Source: Acidianus infernus (GTDB taxonomy: Archaea; Thermoproteota; Thermoprotei_A; Sulfolobales; Sulfolobaceae). From it: DNA of 64,000 nt. The stretch lies in contig NZ_WFIY01000004.1 in NCBI RefSeq assembly GCF_009729545.1, forward strand, positions 656,001 to 720,000, written 5' to 3'. Shown here piece by piece: positions 19,640 through 28,597 of the stretch; position 1 is the first letter of the stretch; each line of letters begins with the position of its first letter. The translations under genes were made by a program, and so were the position numbers. Below the pieces are notes generated by a model that was not told the DNA's origin, ran no database searches, and saw only the letters and a list, made by a program, of their open reading frames with translations.

Positions 19640-19710
19640 TATCTTCTCCTACTTCAAAATAGAATAACTAATTAAAAAGAGTGATGCCTATCTTATTAGG
19701 AGGAAAATGC

Positions 19711-20916
19711 ATGATTACAGTAGGCCTTATTGGAAAGACAAATGTTGGTAAGAGTACTTTCTTTTCAGCAGCAACATTAGTAGATGTGGAAATAGCAAAT
19801 AGGCCTTTTGTTACAATAGAACCTAATGTAGGAATGGCATACGTTAAAACATTGTGCGTTCATAATGAGTTCAAAGTTAAATGCAGCCCAAGAAATTCAA
19901 TATGTATAGGAGATTATAGGTTTATTCCAATAAAATTGGTAGATGTAGCAGGACTAATACCTGGAGCGCATGAAGGAAGAGGATTGGGAAACAAGTTTTT
20001 AGACGATTTAAGGAAGGCAGACGTACTAATTCATGTAATAGATGCAAGTGGCTCTACTAATGAGGAAGGAGTTCCAGTAGAGCCAGGTAGTAGAGATCCA
20101 GAAGAAGATATAAAATTTGTAGAGGACGAGATAAATGAATGGTTTATCTCAATTATCAAGAAAGACTGGGAAAAATTCGCTAGGGTAACCGATCTAGGAA
20201 ATAAGGATCCAATAGACGCATTACTTAGTAAGCTTTCAGGATTATCTATAAACAGAGAACAAATAATTCAAAGTCTAAAGGAGAGTAAATTGGAAAATGT
20301 AAAATTTATGCAGTGGAGTGAAGAAGACATAAGAAGATTCGGGATTACTTTAAGACAAATTTCGAAACCTATCGTAATAGCCGCAAATAAAGATGATATA
20401 CCTATAGCTAGAAAAAATATAGATAGATTAAAAGAAAAATACAAGTTTCTTATTCCCACTAGTGCAGAGGCAGAATTAGCGTTAAGAAAAGCGGCTAAAA
20501 ATGGACTAATAGATTATATCCCTGGAGAAAAAGAATTTAAAATAAAGACTAGCAATTTGCCTGAAAAACAACGTAAAGCATTGGATTATATAAAAACTAA
20601 CGTACTAGACGTTTATGGAAATACTGGAGTTCAACAAGCTATAAATGAGGCTGTCTTTGGAGCTTTAAATATGATTACTGTATTCCCAGTTGAAGATGAG
20701 AGAAAGCTAACAGATAGAAACGGTAATGTATTACCAGATGCTATCCTAATTAAGAAAGGATCTACGCCTAAGGATCTGGCAGCAGTAATACATAGTGACC
20801 TAGCTAAAGGATTTTTATATGCAATAGACGCAAGAAAGAAAATTAGAGTCGGAGAAAATTACCAATTACAAGATAGAGACGTAATCAAGATAGTCTCAAG
20901 TTTGGCCCACGGCTAG
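19711..20916 (+). CDS. ychF: Redox-regulated ATPase/GTPase YchF (Obg family)
   Basis: About 401 residues. G1 GLIGKTNVGKSTFFSA, G3 VDVAGLIPGAHEGRGLGN, and NKDD as the G4 region, followed by a helical insertion and a C-terminal TGS domain (near DAILIKKGSTPKDLAAVIHS). YchF/OLA1 proteins bind ribosomes and prefer ATP. Start at ATG 19711 is fixed by AGGAGG at 19698-19703; ten extra residues in the longer frame are unlike the family. Convergent with, and overlapping by 4 bp, the following nucleotidylyltransferase gene. Confidence 0.92.
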   Translation: MITVGLIGKTNVGKSTFFSAATLVDVEIANRPFVTIEPNVGMAYVKTLCVHNEFKVKCSPRNSICIGDYRFIPIKLVDVAGLIPGAHEGRGLGNKFLDDLRKADVLIHVIDASGSTNEEGVPVEPGSRDPEEDIKFVEDEINEWFISIIKKDWEKFARVTDLGNKDPIDALLSKLSGLSINREQIIQSLKESKLENVKFMQWSEEDIRRFGITLRQISKPIVIAANKDDIPIARKNIDRLKEKYKFLIPTSAEAELALRKAAKNGLIDYIPGEKEFKIKTSNLPEKQRKALDYIKTNVLDVYGNTGVQQAINEAVFGALNMITVFPVEDERKLTDRNGNVLPDAILIKKGSTPKDLAAVIHSDLAKGFLYAIDARKKIRVGENYQLQDRDVIKIVSSLAHG

Positions 20917-22130
20917 CCTTTATAAAATTCCCCCTTTTTGACGTCTCTATTAACTACGGCACCGGGATATATTTTTGCATATGCTCCTATTTTAACTCCA
21001 GGTAAAATAGATACATTTATCCCAGTCCTAACATGGGCTCCTATAAAAGTTCCTAACTTCTTTCTTCCAGACGAAACTCTCTCACCCTTTATAAAAACCT
21101 TAACTTCTGCCTCATCAAATCTTAAATTAGCAACTAAAGTACCTGCACCAAAATTAACATCTTCAGAAATAACACTGTCACCTACATAACTTAAATGTGG
21201 AACTTTTGTATTTTCCATTATTACTGATGCTTTTACCTCTACTGATGCTCCTATCTTATTATTTCCACATAAAACTGTATAAGGTCTTAAATAACTATTA
21301 GGGCCAATTATTGAATTTTTCCCTATAAAAACTGGACCTTCTATATATGTACCATGAAGAACTCTTGCACCTTCTTCAATTATAACTTTACCTTTAATTT
21401 TTACTCCATCCTCAACCTCTCCTAGAATTCTAGGCTTTTCTATATCTAAAAGCGCCTTATTAGCATCTATTATATCCCAAGGTTTTCCAATATCCATCCA
21501 CAATCCATCATATTTTATTATTTCTATTTTATTTTCGCTAGAAAACAAATTTATTGCATCTGTTAGCTCATATTCACCCCTAACAGATTTGGAAATTTTA
21601 TCTATATATTCAAATATTTTACTACTTAACTTATAAATTCCACCATTTATCAAATTGGATGGAGGATTCTGGGGTTTTTCCAAGATATTCTTCAAATAAC
21701 CATCTTCTGAGATATTTAGCACGCCAAAATCGCGTGGGTTATTTACCTTCACTCCAAGAATCGCGTTACGAGCTGCTGAAGAAACTTTCTCTATGGCATT
21801 TTCATCTACAAGAATATCCCCATATATTAAGAGGAATTCTTCGTCCTTAATTTCATCTCTTACGCTCAGTAAGGCAGAGGCTGTACCGTAATCTGTTTTT
21901 TGTTTAACTAGTTTTACATCTTTAAGCCTCGAGTAAAATTCCTTATATTCTTCGGGATAATCTGAAGGAATTACTACTAAAATTTCATTACCTATATTTC
22001 TCTCCTTAATAGAATTAATAGTTCTTTCAATTAATGTAGAACCTAAAAGTGGAACAAAAGGTTTAGGTCTAGTATGAGTAATTGGCTCTAATCTTTCTCC
22101 TTTACCCGCTGCTAGGATTACTACTTGCAA
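20913..22130 (-). CDS. Bifunctional sugar-1-phosphate nucleotidylyltransferase / acetyltransferase
   Basis: About 405 residues. N-terminal nucleotidyltransferase domain with AAGKGERLEPITHTRPKPF, IYGDILVDENA and WMDIGKPWDI; C-terminal left-handed beta-helix with hexapeptide repeats (EGPVFIGKNSIIGPNSYLRP, and later GAHVRTGINVSILPGVKIGA). It aligns closely with the S. tokodaii ST0452 enzyme that makes nucleotide sugars such as UDP-GlcNAc and dTDP-glucose. Start at TTG 22130 because the strong Shine-Dalgarno GGAGGT (22141-22136) lies five bases upstream; this overlaps the S3Ae gene by 29 bases. Confidence 0.9.
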   Translation of the reverse strand: MQVVILAAGKGERLEPITHTRPKPFVPLLGSTLIERTINSIKERNIGNEILVVIPSDYPEEYKEFYSRLKDVKLVKQKTDYGTASALLSVRDEIKDEEFLLIYGDILVDENAIEKVSSAARNAILGVKVNNPRDFGVLNISEDGYLKNILEKPQNPPSNLINGGIYKLSSKIFEYIDKISKSVRGEYELTDAINLFSSENKIEIIKYDGLWMDIGKPWDIIDANKALLDIEKPRILGEVEDGVKIKGKVIIEEGARVLHGTYIEGPVFIGKNSIIGPNSYLRPYTVLCGNNKIGASVEVKASVIMENTKVPHLSYVGDSVISEDVNFGAGTLVANLRFDEAEVKVFIKGERVSSGRKKLGTFIGAHVRTGINVSILPGVKIGAYAKIYPGAVVNRDVKKGEFYKG

Positions 22131-22728
22131 CTGTGACCTCCTGAGAAGGAGCTTCAAGTAACTTTGATTTTTCTATCTCAACTTTTCTTAATGGTGCTAT
22201 TTTCTTAGCCTCATTAAATATATCATTAGCTAGCTTTCCAAACACCATATCTTGAACAAATTCGTCAAAAGTGCGTCCTTCTGCGTCTTTCTTTATTAAA
22301 TCTTCCATAATTTTTCTTATTGCAGTCCTTTGTTCTCTGTGTACTCTATAAGTAGTTAAAGCAAGACCTTTAACACGTAATAAATAACCGTCCTTAGTTC
22401 TTACATCAGTAATTTCATTAATTTTAGAGCTTTTTCTTCTAACTAAAGATCTAACATAATCCCTAGATAATTCATGTCCATAAAAGCTAGTTATTAGTTT
22501 ATCGCCATCATGAGATACTACCTTGAAATAAAGATGTACATAAACCATGCTAAAATCTCCAGTTAAGTCATAAAGCGTAGTTTCTACTTTCCTACCTATA
22601 GTGTAAGATACATCAAATGCTGGCGTGGATCCTAATACAACTTCTCCAAATACTTTAGGAGCCAATATAGTATACCATTTTTTTAACTTCCATTTATCTC
22701 TAATTGCACTTGTGGATTTTGACGACAT
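22102..22728 (-). CDS. rps3ae: 30S ribosomal protein S3Ae (eS1)
   Basis: 208 residues. Recognised from DKWKLKKWYTILAPKVFGEV, the segment GSTPAFDVSYTIGRKVETTL and HELSRDYVRSLVRRKSSKI. Small-subunit platform protein. ATG start. Its 3' end carries the ribosome-binding site of the downstream nucleotidylyltransferase gene, an unusual coupling of a ribosomal protein with sugar-nucleotide synthesis. Confidence 0.95.
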   Translation of the reverse strand: MSSKSTSAIRDKWKLKKWYTILAPKVFGEVVLGSTPAFDVSYTIGRKVETTLYDLTGDFSMVYVHLYFKVVSHDGDKLITSFYGHELSRDYVRSLVRRKSSKINEITDVRTKDGYLLRVKGLALTTYRVHREQRTAIRKIMEDLIKKDAEGRTFDEFVQDMVFGKLANDIFNEAKKIAPLRKVEIEKSKLLEAPSQEVTVASSNPSSG

Positions 22729-22760
22729 TTATAAAAACATTAATACTTGGGTATATAAGA

Positions 22761-23447
22761 TCATTCTTTATCTTCATGCAAAATTCTTGTATAAAGTCTC
22801 CTAAGAAATTTTATTACCGTTCTTGCTTCTTCTTCATCATTTATCCCTTTAATTAAGGCTCTTTTCAATGCAATATACAGCACATAATCTTCTTCACTCC
22901 TTTTTATTAGATCATATAGAATTTTTGCGTATTTATCTAAGAGGTCTATAGATTCCTTAGTTATTTTGGGTTTGATCTCATGCTTTGCCTTCCATATCTC
23001 ATATAAAGCAATCCCTACTGCATGTGATAAATTAAGGGTAGGATAATTAGGATTAGCTGGTATAAAAAGAAGGAAGTCTGCTTTACTTATTTCTTCTCTC
23101 GTTAACCCAACACTTTCTCTACCAAAAATTAACGCTATCTTTTCTGATTTCATTATACTTGGTAATTCCCAAGGAAATACCGCTTTCCTTAAAATGTCTC
23201 CTTTATTGTTAGCAATACTGGAAGTTGCTATCTTTATCTCTACATCTTTTAGTGCATCATCATAGTTATCTACTATCTTAGCGTTACGCAAAATACTCTC
23301 TCCTTTCGCAGAAAATTTTATTGCAGAATTAATATCACATTTTGGTCTTACGATAAATAATTCATCTACTTCAAAATTTTTACATAATCTAGCTACAAAA
23401 CCTACATTGTACTCTCCTTCAGGCTCAACTAACACTACCCTCAGCAT
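22761..23447 (-). CDS. trmJ: tRNA 2'-O-methyltransferase TrmJ (SPOUT/TrmH family)
   Basis: 228 residues. SPOUT knot motifs: VLVEPEGEYNVGFVARLCKN (motif 1), ALIFGRESVGLTREEI (motif 2) and ANPNYPTLNLSHAVGIALYE (motif 3). This matches archaeal TrmJ, which 2'-O-methylates position C32 of tRNAs in Sulfolobus acidocaldarius. The C-terminal 60 residues form a helical extension. Its start overlaps the HemK2 gene by 23 bases. Confidence 0.88.
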   Translation of the reverse strand: MLRVVLVEPEGEYNVGFVARLCKNFEVDELFIVRPKCDINSAIKFSAKGESILRNAKIVDNYDDALKDVEIKIATSSIANNKGDILRKAVFPWELPSIMKSEKIALIFGRESVGLTREEISKADFLLFIPANPNYPTLNLSHAVGIALYEIWKAKHEIKPKITKESIDLLDKYAKILYDLIKRSEEDYVLYIALKRALIKGINDEEEARTVIKFLRRLYTRILHEDKE

Positions 23448-24018
23448 TAAGCTCTAATGCTATAAGCCTTTCAAAGCCAAAAGTTTTTTCTATTTTCCTA
23501 TTAATTACCATTTTCCTTCTTCTAATAGCCTCTAATATTTTATCTTCGTTAGACAGAGAAGAATACAATATATATAGTCTTCTAGCAGATATTGTGTTAA
23601 TAAAATTGACTAAAACCTCAGATCCAGATTTGCCTCCAGACCAGCTATATTTTATCCAATCATCGTACTCTTCAAAAGGCAAATATGGCGGATTAAATAT
23701 ACCAACGTCAAATGTTATATTTCTTAAACACGTTAACATGTCACAGTTAATAACGTCTATATCAAGGTTATTAAGCTTAGAACTACATAACGTAGCTAAA
23801 GACGCGAAAGGATTAATGTCTATGGAATATACTTTTCCACCCATTTTAGCTGAAATTATGCTAAATATGCCAGATCCAGAACCAATTTCTATAACTTTTT
23901 CTCCTTTCTTAACTTTAACAATTGAAAGCAGCAATTCGGTATCTTCTGCAGGCTCATAAACTTCGTCGTTTATACATAATTTAATCCCATTAAATTCAAT
24001 AGTTCTATAACTTGACAT
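23425..24018 (-). CDS. HemK2/Mtq2-type class I methyltransferase
   Basis: 197 residues. SAM-binding motif VIEIGSGSGIFSI near residue 40, acidic loop YSIDINP, and the catalytic NPPY motif (GIFNPPYLPFEEYDDW). NPPY MTases of this size are glutamine or adenine N-methyltransferases; the archaeal HemK2 orthologue pairs with Trm112 and methylates release factor aRF1 and other proteins. Trm112 is not in this window. Overlaps ksgA by 49 bases and trmJ by 23. Confidence 0.82.
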   Translation of the reverse strand: MSSYRTIEFNGIKLCINDEVYEPAEDTELLLSIVKVKKGEKVIEIGSGSGIFSIISAKMGGKVYSIDINPFASLATLCSSKLNNLDIDVINCDMLTCLRNITFDVGIFNPPYLPFEEYDDWIKYSWSGGKSGSEVLVNFINTISARRLYILYSSLSNEDKILEAIRRRKMVINRKIEKTFGFERLIALELNAEGSVS

Positions 24019-24626
24019 GGTTTAAACTCCCTCACACGCTTTTCGCTATTAGATGTAAAGCCACAATATTCTCCTACGTTTTTTAATTTCTTATTCCTAA
24101 ATCTGCTAACACATTTTAAATACTCGTCTACTTTTGCATTATATACCCTTTTCCTCATAAAAGTTACTATAATTGAATAAACCCTAGGGCTTGGAGTAAA
24201 AGCTGAAGGAGGAATAACTTCGTGAGTTTTAATATCAAAAATATAGTTAAGTAGAAAAGAAATATAAGTAGCGTAATTCAATATTTTATCCATAAAATCT
24301 TTTTGTAAGATTAAAACTAAACTGACTACTTGATCCAGTTTACTTACTTCCAAGAAAAAATCTTCAGTAATAGAATAAGGTAAGGAGGAGACTATCTGAC
24401 CTCTCTTTATAGGTAAAAATCTCGCATCGGCGATAATAAGATTATAAGCTTTAAGATACCTAATGAATTTATCATCAATCTCTATGCATAAATCAGGATC
24501 AATGAGCCTGGAAATATTACCTTTACCACATCCAACTTCAACTACTGGCTTTATATCCTTTTTTACATAGGATGAAAATTTAGAAATAAAAAACTCATTA
24601 ACCAAAAAATTTTGTGAAAGTTTCAT
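23970..24626 (-). CDS. rsmA: 16S rRNA dimethyladenosine transferase (KsgA/Dim1), short form
   Basis: 218 residues, clearly shorter than the usual ~260-280. SQNFLVNEFF and VEVGCGKGNISRLI (SAM motif) are at the N-terminus; IADARFLP follows; the catalytic NLPY appears as SLPYSIT; ALLL-like ILQKDFMDKI and PPSAFTPSPRVYS are in the second half. It dimethylates two adjacent adenines near the 3' end of 16S rRNA. The C-terminal helical domain is reduced. The ATG overlaps the DUF655 gene by 4 bases. Confidence 0.88.
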   Translation of the reverse strand: MKLSQNFLVNEFFISKFSSYVKKDIKPVVEVGCGKGNISRLIDPDLCIEIDDKFIRYLKAYNLIIADARFLPIKRGQIVSSLPYSITEDFFLEVSKLDQVVSLVLILQKDFMDKILNYATYISFLLNYIFDIKTHEVIPPSAFTPSPRVYSIIVTFMRKRVYNAKVDEYLKCVSRFRNKKLKNVGEYCGFTSNSEKRVREFKPCQVIELLNLMGLNYV

Positions 24627-25282
24627 TTTAACTTCTCCAAATATCCAACATAAATAATCTCTTGCTGCTGTGTAGCTTGAGGCTTTTTATGGTCTATAGG
24701 ATAAGCAAATAAATAATACTTGTCCTTTCTCTCTATTTCGATAAGAATTCTCTCGGCTATTATATCAATAATATTCTTTATTCCGGTTCTATCTTCAATA
24801 TCCTTAAATGATTCGAAAGGCTTCTTTTTTCTCTCTTCTAAAATTTCCCTTAAAGTTTTCTTACCAATCCCAGGCAAAAGTTCTAATGCATGGAGCTTAA
24901 GAGTTAAAGGCTCAGATTTATTAAAGAATTCTACAAACAACTTCTCTTTTTCTTCAATTATTTTTTTGATAACCCTATTTAAAGTATCTTTAGCTACTGA
25001 AGTTAAGTCATCATAGGAAATTATAAAATCTACCTTTATGCCGAAGGAAGGATTTTCTAAGTCCACTTTCTCTTCAATTTGCAATTCCTTAATTGTAGAA
25101 GCTTCCATTAACATGAAATAATCTGTACCAAGTAATTGAGCAAAAGGCCTATTTTTATGAATTTTATGCTTATCTAAAGGATTACCTTCTCTCAGATAAT
25201 CTAAAACGTACGCGAACTTTTCCCTTCTCTCAACTCTTCTTTCTACTTTCCTCTCATACGGCCTTCTATTCTCAGCCATCAT
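24623..25282 (-). CDS. DUF655 family protein (HhH and OB-like nucleic-acid-binding)
   Basis: About 219 residues. Highly basic N-terminus (ENRRPYERKVERRVERREK), then the DUF655 core FAYVLDYLREGNP and a helix-hairpin-helix LELLPGIGKKTLREILEERK. Members of COG1491 sit beside rpoF and ksgA in many archaea; the role is unknown, presumably RNA binding. I choose ATG 25282; a TTG at 25324 overlapping the rpoF stop would add 14 hydrophobic residues. Confidence 0.75.
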   Translation of the reverse strand: MMAENRRPYERKVERRVERREKFAYVLDYLREGNPLDKHKIHKNRPFAQLLGTDYFMLMEASTIKELQIEEKVDLENPSFGIKVDFIISYDDLTSVAKDTLNRVIKKIIEEKEKLFVEFFNKSEPLTLKLHALELLPGIGKKTLREILEERKKKPFESFKDIEDRTGIKNIIDIIAERILIEIERKDKYYLFAYPIDHKKPQATQQQEIIYVGYLEKLK

Positions 25283-25320
25283 TCCACTATAATCAATTAC
25301 GCTTAGCTTAATAAAAAATA

Positions 25321-25662
25321 TCAACCTTTTTGAAGATACTTCTTAACAAGTTCTACAATTTTCTCTAGAATTTCTTGGCCATAATTCTTGCTATCAGATG
25401 CCAAAATACTTCTGACTTCATCTACTGTAGTTGGGCATATACTTGCTATAACAGCCCGTATTTCTTCTTTTTCCACTAATTGAGCTAGCTCTTCCATAAG
25501 TTTAGCAGCATCTTCGTCATTACATTTAGTTATTGAATTAAGATATTCATATGTTCTTTGTAAGATACTCGAGTTATTACCATTTCTGATTAGTTCATAT
25601 ACATACTTCTTAGCTACTGAATATGGAATATAATGCTCCTCCTCTATAATAACTGAGGACAA
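25321..25662 (-). CDS. rpo4: DNA-directed RNA polymerase subunit Rpo4 (RpoF)
   Basis: 113 residues, forms the stalk with Rpo7. N-terminal IIEEEHYIPYSVAKKYVYEL and the helical HRDC-like C-terminus with CPTTVDEVRSIL are typical of archaeal subunit F. TTG start with GAGGTAG upstream, 6 bases from the L21e stop; the L21e-rpoF-DUF655-ksgA order is conserved in archaea. Confidence 0.92.
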   Translation of the reverse strand: MSSVIIEEEHYIPYSVAKKYVYELIRNGNNSSILQRTYEYLNSITKCNDEDAAKLMEELAQLVEKEEIRAVIASICPTTVDEVRSILASDSKNYGQEILEKIVELVKKYLQKG

Positions 25663-25668
25663 TCTACC

Positions 25669-25968
25669 TCACTGCTTAAATAACCTAAGATGCTCTGGTC
25701 TCACAATTATCAATTTTTCCTTGTTACCCACACGTAATTTTAGCTCGTAAGCTCTACCTCTCTTACCTACAACCTCTGCAACTCTCCCTTGAAACCTTCT
25801 ATGAGGCATCCCATTATGTATTGCAGAATTTATTTTAATAATTACCTTATCTCCAGGCTTATAATCATACATTAATGAACTTAAGGATGGAATTGCGCCT
25901 CTTTCTCTAGGAGATTTCTTCAAAAGATTTCTCGACCTGGTTCTGTTACCCTTAGAGTGAGATACCAT
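25669..25968 (-). CDS. rpl21e: 50S ribosomal protein L21e (eL21)
   Basis: About 99 residues. Recognised from SHSKGNRTRSRNLLKKSPRE, MYDYKPGDKVIIKINSAIHN and MPHRRFQGRVAEVVGKRGRA. Start at ATG 25968, since homologues begin MV-x-SKG; four more residues from a TTG are possible. First gene of its operon; on the minus strand, TATA-like CTTATAAG lies about 60 bases upstream. Confidence 0.94.
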   Translation of the reverse strand: MVSHSKGNRTRSRNLLKKSPRERGAIPSLSSLMYDYKPGDKVIIKINSAIHNGMPHRRFQGRVAEVVGKRGRAYELKLRVGNKEKLIIVRPEHLRLFKQ

Positions 25969-26196
25969 AATCTTACCCAAAATAGCATAAACATACCTAT
26001 AATTAAATTTTTGGTCAGTCTTATAAGCAAAGAGCCTCTAATACTTGAAAGACGTGCAAAGGGACAAAATTACATGGATAATAATATGTATTAATGTCTA
26101 ATTTATAAAATAAATATTAAAAATTAAAGACGAAAGAAGATTAAATTAAACTTTAATTAGCTTCTTAGATACCTTCTATAAAGATTATGGAAAAAC

Positions 26197-26203
26197 ATTT
26201 AAG
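26197..26203 (+). promoter_or_regulatory. TATA box of the tRNA-Leu(TAA) gene
   Basis: ATTTAAG preceded by a purine-rich AAAAAC (BRE-like), 27-33 bases before the mature tRNA 5' end, the spacing expected for an archaeal promoter giving a transcript with a very short leader. The wider gap 25981-26229 between L21e and this tRNA is AT-rich and otherwise shows nothing I can name. Confidence 0.5.
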
Positions 26204-26229
26204 TTGTACATTCTAATTTCTACTTACGT

Positions 26230-26335
<106 letters not shown>

Positions 26336-26515
26336 TGTCTATTTCGTTTGATATGATATTAAGTATTTATATGACTCAATGCATTGTACGTATTGTACAC
26401 TTTTAAATAAAATGAAGCCATAATTAAATAATAATTTGAGCAATAAACAGTACAATTTTTAATAATTATTAATATCATATAAGAAATTAATACTTTTATT
26501 TCTTTTTATTAGCTT
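26336..26515. other. AT-rich intergenic stretch between tRNA genes
   Basis: About 180 bases with very low GC. No open reading frame, tRNA or repeat is evident. It includes the short dyad TGTACGTATTGTACA near 26385. It separates the plus-strand tRNA-Leu from the candidate sRNA and minus-strand tRNAs. Confidence 0.4.
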
Positions 26516-26572
26516 TAATCAGCGCTGGCTGAGAGTCCCAATCATTTTTCATTGGTCGGGACTCTCATCATA
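26516..26572 (-). ncRNA. Candidate C/D-like sRNA / hairpin next to tRNA-Leu(CAG)
   Basis: Minus strand starts with a perfect C box ATGATGA (26572-26566) and ends with CTGA near 26520. Internal D' (ATGA) and C' (ATGATTG) boxes are degenerate. A 9-bp inverted repeat GAGAGTCCC / GGGACTCTC lies within it, with CAAT/ATTG continuing the stem, so the element could instead be a simple hairpin or terminator. It begins only 6 bases from the 3' end of the tRNA-Leu(CAG) gene and may be cotranscribed with it. Confidence 0.4.
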
Positions 26573-26577
26573 ATAAG

Positions 26578-26662
26578 TGCGGGGAGCGGGATTTGAACCC
26601 GCGAAGGCCTTCGCCAGTAGGGCCTGAGCCTACCCCCTTCGTCCTGGCTCGGGCATCCCCGC
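26578..26662 (-). tRNA. tRNA-Leu (anticodon CAG), no intron
   Basis: Acceptor GCGGGGA/TCCCCGC, discriminator A. Anticodon arm GTAGG-CTCAGGC-CCTAC gives CAG. Type II variable arm (TGGCGAAGGCCTTCG-like). T arm GCGGG-TTCAAAT-CCCGC. 85 nt, 4 bases from the tRNA-Ser gene. Confidence 0.93.
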
Positions 26663-26666
26663 AATA

Positions 26667-26775
<109 letters not shown>

Positions 26776-26805
26776 AGTATAAAATTAGAAATTAAGGCTT
26801 AAAAA

Positions 26806-27720
26806 TCAAGCTGGGACATATATTGGATTCTCTTCCGTCGATATTCTTTTTTCATTTGCAAGATATTGCCTTATATCTTTTGGCATACTAAATATCATTG
26901 AATGAGTTTCTCCATCATAAAATCTGAGTTCGCCTTCTATTCTGTCTTTAATTCTCTTGTTAACTTGCTCTTTAGTTAAAGATATTGGATTTACATAGTC
27001 TGAAGCGTAGACAAATCCCCATAACCCGTCAAACGCTGGAACATAAACTATTGATGCAGACACTAGCTTAAACACTTGCCTAAGCGTATTGAAAATTGTT
27101 GAGAAAACACATAAGGAGAATGATGGAGAAGTTGCTTGGGTTACCATTGCTCCTCCTTTGTTTAATCTTGATTTTATCTTTTCGTAAAATTCTTTTGTAT
27201 ATAGCTTATATGAGGTATTACCCTTTATGGGATCCGTCAAATCTAGAATTATTGCATCATAAGTTTCGGTGGTTTTCTCAATATAATCCTTTGCGTCCGA
27301 TATTATAATCCTGCTTCTTTTATCATCAAAAGATCCTCTATGCCATTCGGTTAAGTATTGTTTAGCAAAATCTATAACTGCTTGATCTATATCTACCATT
27401 GTAGCTTTTTTGACGGTCTTATGCTTTAATACTTCCCTAAGTGTTGCTCCTTCTCCTCCACCTAGAATTAATACGTTTTCTGGATTTTCAACACTAAGCA
27501 TTAGTGGATGAACTAAAGTTTCATGATATATATACTCATCGGCTACACTGGACTGAATCTTACCATCTATTATTAATACCTTACCAAACCTTGCAAGCTC
27601 TGCTACCATAACTCTTTGATATTGCGTCTTTAAATCAACAATTACTCTATTTATTAAATGGCCATGAAATTCACAAGGACTTTGCCATTCTAAATGCCAA
27701 CTCCAGCCAAACTGGCTCAT
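26806..27720 (-). CDS. speE: Polyamine aminopropyltransferase (spermidine synthase family)
   Basis: 304 residues. Transfers aminopropyl groups from decarboxylated SAM to diamines; thermophilic archaea use it to make long polyamines. Motifs: YQRVMVAELARFGKVLIIDG, VLILGGGEGATLREVLKH (SAM-binding), MVDIDQAVI, and DAIILDLTDP with catalytic aspartate. The ATG directly follows the L37e stop, so it is in an operon with SmAP and L37e. Confidence 0.92.
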   Translation of the reverse strand: MSQFGWSWHLEWQSPCEFHGHLINRVIVDLKTQYQRVMVAELARFGKVLIIDGKIQSSVADEYIYHETLVHPLMLSVENPENVLILGGGEGATLREVLKHKTVKKATMVDIDQAVIDFAKQYLTEWHRGSFDDKRSRIIISDAKDYIEKTTETYDAIILDLTDPIKGNTSYKLYTKEFYEKIKSRLNKGGAMVTQATSPSFSLCVFSTIFNTLRQVFKLVSASIVYVPAFDGLWGFVYASDYVNPISLTKEQVNKRIKDRIEGELRFYDGETHSMIFSMPKDIRQYLANEKRISTEENPIYVPA

Positions 27721-27906
<186 letters not shown>

Positions 27907-27918
27907 TTTCAATCACAC

Positions 27919-28149
27919 TTATGCTTGTTGTATTGGGGATATAAGAATTACGTTATCTCCTCTAATTACTATAGTACCAATCTTCTTTCCGCTGCCATCA
28001 CTTTGTATTTCCTCGGAATCTGATAATACCAAATTCATATGTTGATCATAGCTTTTTAATAGTCCTCTTACCTCTTTGTTTCCTTTTAATTTAACTAATA
28101 CTAAGCTACCTAATGATTCTGCAAGCACCTTATGTGCGGTTTCTGCCAA
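27919..28149 (-). CDS. Sm-like archaeal protein (SmAP, Lsm family)
   Basis: 76 residues with Sm1 motif GSLVLVKLKGNKEVRGLLKS followed by YDQHMNLVL and Sm2 motif IGTIVIRGDNVILISP. Forms heptameric rings that bind U-rich RNA. TTG start with GGTGA six bases upstream. A second, longer SmAP is at 36047. Confidence 0.93.
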   Translation of the reverse strand: MAETAHKVLAESLGSLVLVKLKGNKEVRGLLKSYDQHMNLVLSDSEEIQSDGSGKKIGTIVIRGDNVILISPIQQA

Positions 28150-28213
28150 AATATCACCTTAAATGATTTTGAAGCAAAAGGAGTTTAAAATCTATCTTTC
28201 ACTAAGAAGGAAG

Positions 28214-28302
28214 TCCCGCCGCGGGGAATTGAACCCCGGACCACCCGGTAACTGCCCCCTATCTACAGCCGGGCGCTCTAAACCGGGCTGAGCTACGGCG
28301 GG
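28214..28302 (-). tRNA. tRNA-Tyr (anticodon GTA) with a 13-nt intron
   Basis: Acceptor CCCGCCG/CGGCGGG, discriminator A. Anticodon stem CCCGG/CCGGG with loop CTGTAGA after removing the 13-base intron at 28250-28262. T arm CGGGG-TTCAATT-CCCCG. C1-G72, the archaeal tyrosine identity pair, is present. Confidence 0.93.
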
Positions 28303-28414
28303 TCTCCGATTTATGTTTTTACTTTAAGGATTAAAAAAGTTATTTTAATGAAAGCTTAATCGTTTTGCTTGTTATATGCATATAGGCTTTTCTCAGTCTA
28401 TAAATAAGTATTTA

Positions 28415-28444
28415 GTACAATTTTTACCTTTGCCGTTGCATTTA
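28415..28444. repeat. Dispersed repeat, copy 1 (3' side of tRNA-Val)
   Basis: About 30 bases with a 19-base core ACCTTTGCCGTTGCATTTA that recurs with one change at 47751-47769. Both copies lie 35-48 bases beyond the 3' end of a minus-strand tRNA gene. No protein frame and no known element recognised. Confidence 0.45.
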
Positions 28445-28478
28445 CGTATCATTCTACCAAAAGAGTAGAACGCAAAAG

Positions 28479-28553
28479 TGGGCCCGCTGGGATTTGAACC
28501 CAGGATTTCTGCCTCGTAAGGGCAGCGTCCTAACCAGGCTAGACTACGGGCCC
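28479..28553 (-). tRNA. tRNA-Val (anticodon TAC)
   Basis: Acceptor GGGCCCG/CGGGCCC, discriminator A. Anticodon arm CTGCC-CTTACGA-GGCAG. T arm CTGGG-TTCAAAT-CCCAG. 75 nt, no intron. Lies 44 bases from the end of the SPOUT gene at 28598, same strand. Confidence 0.94.
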
Positions 28554-28597
28554 ATTTTTTATTTTGACTTAACGCTCTTTAAAGTTTTTTCCTCGTA

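Noticed and set aside
28445..28478. Hairpin TTCTAC...GTAGAA as terminator of tRNA-Val
   Set aside because: Only six pairs and no adjacent T-run on the relevant strand; archaeal termination does not need hairpins.
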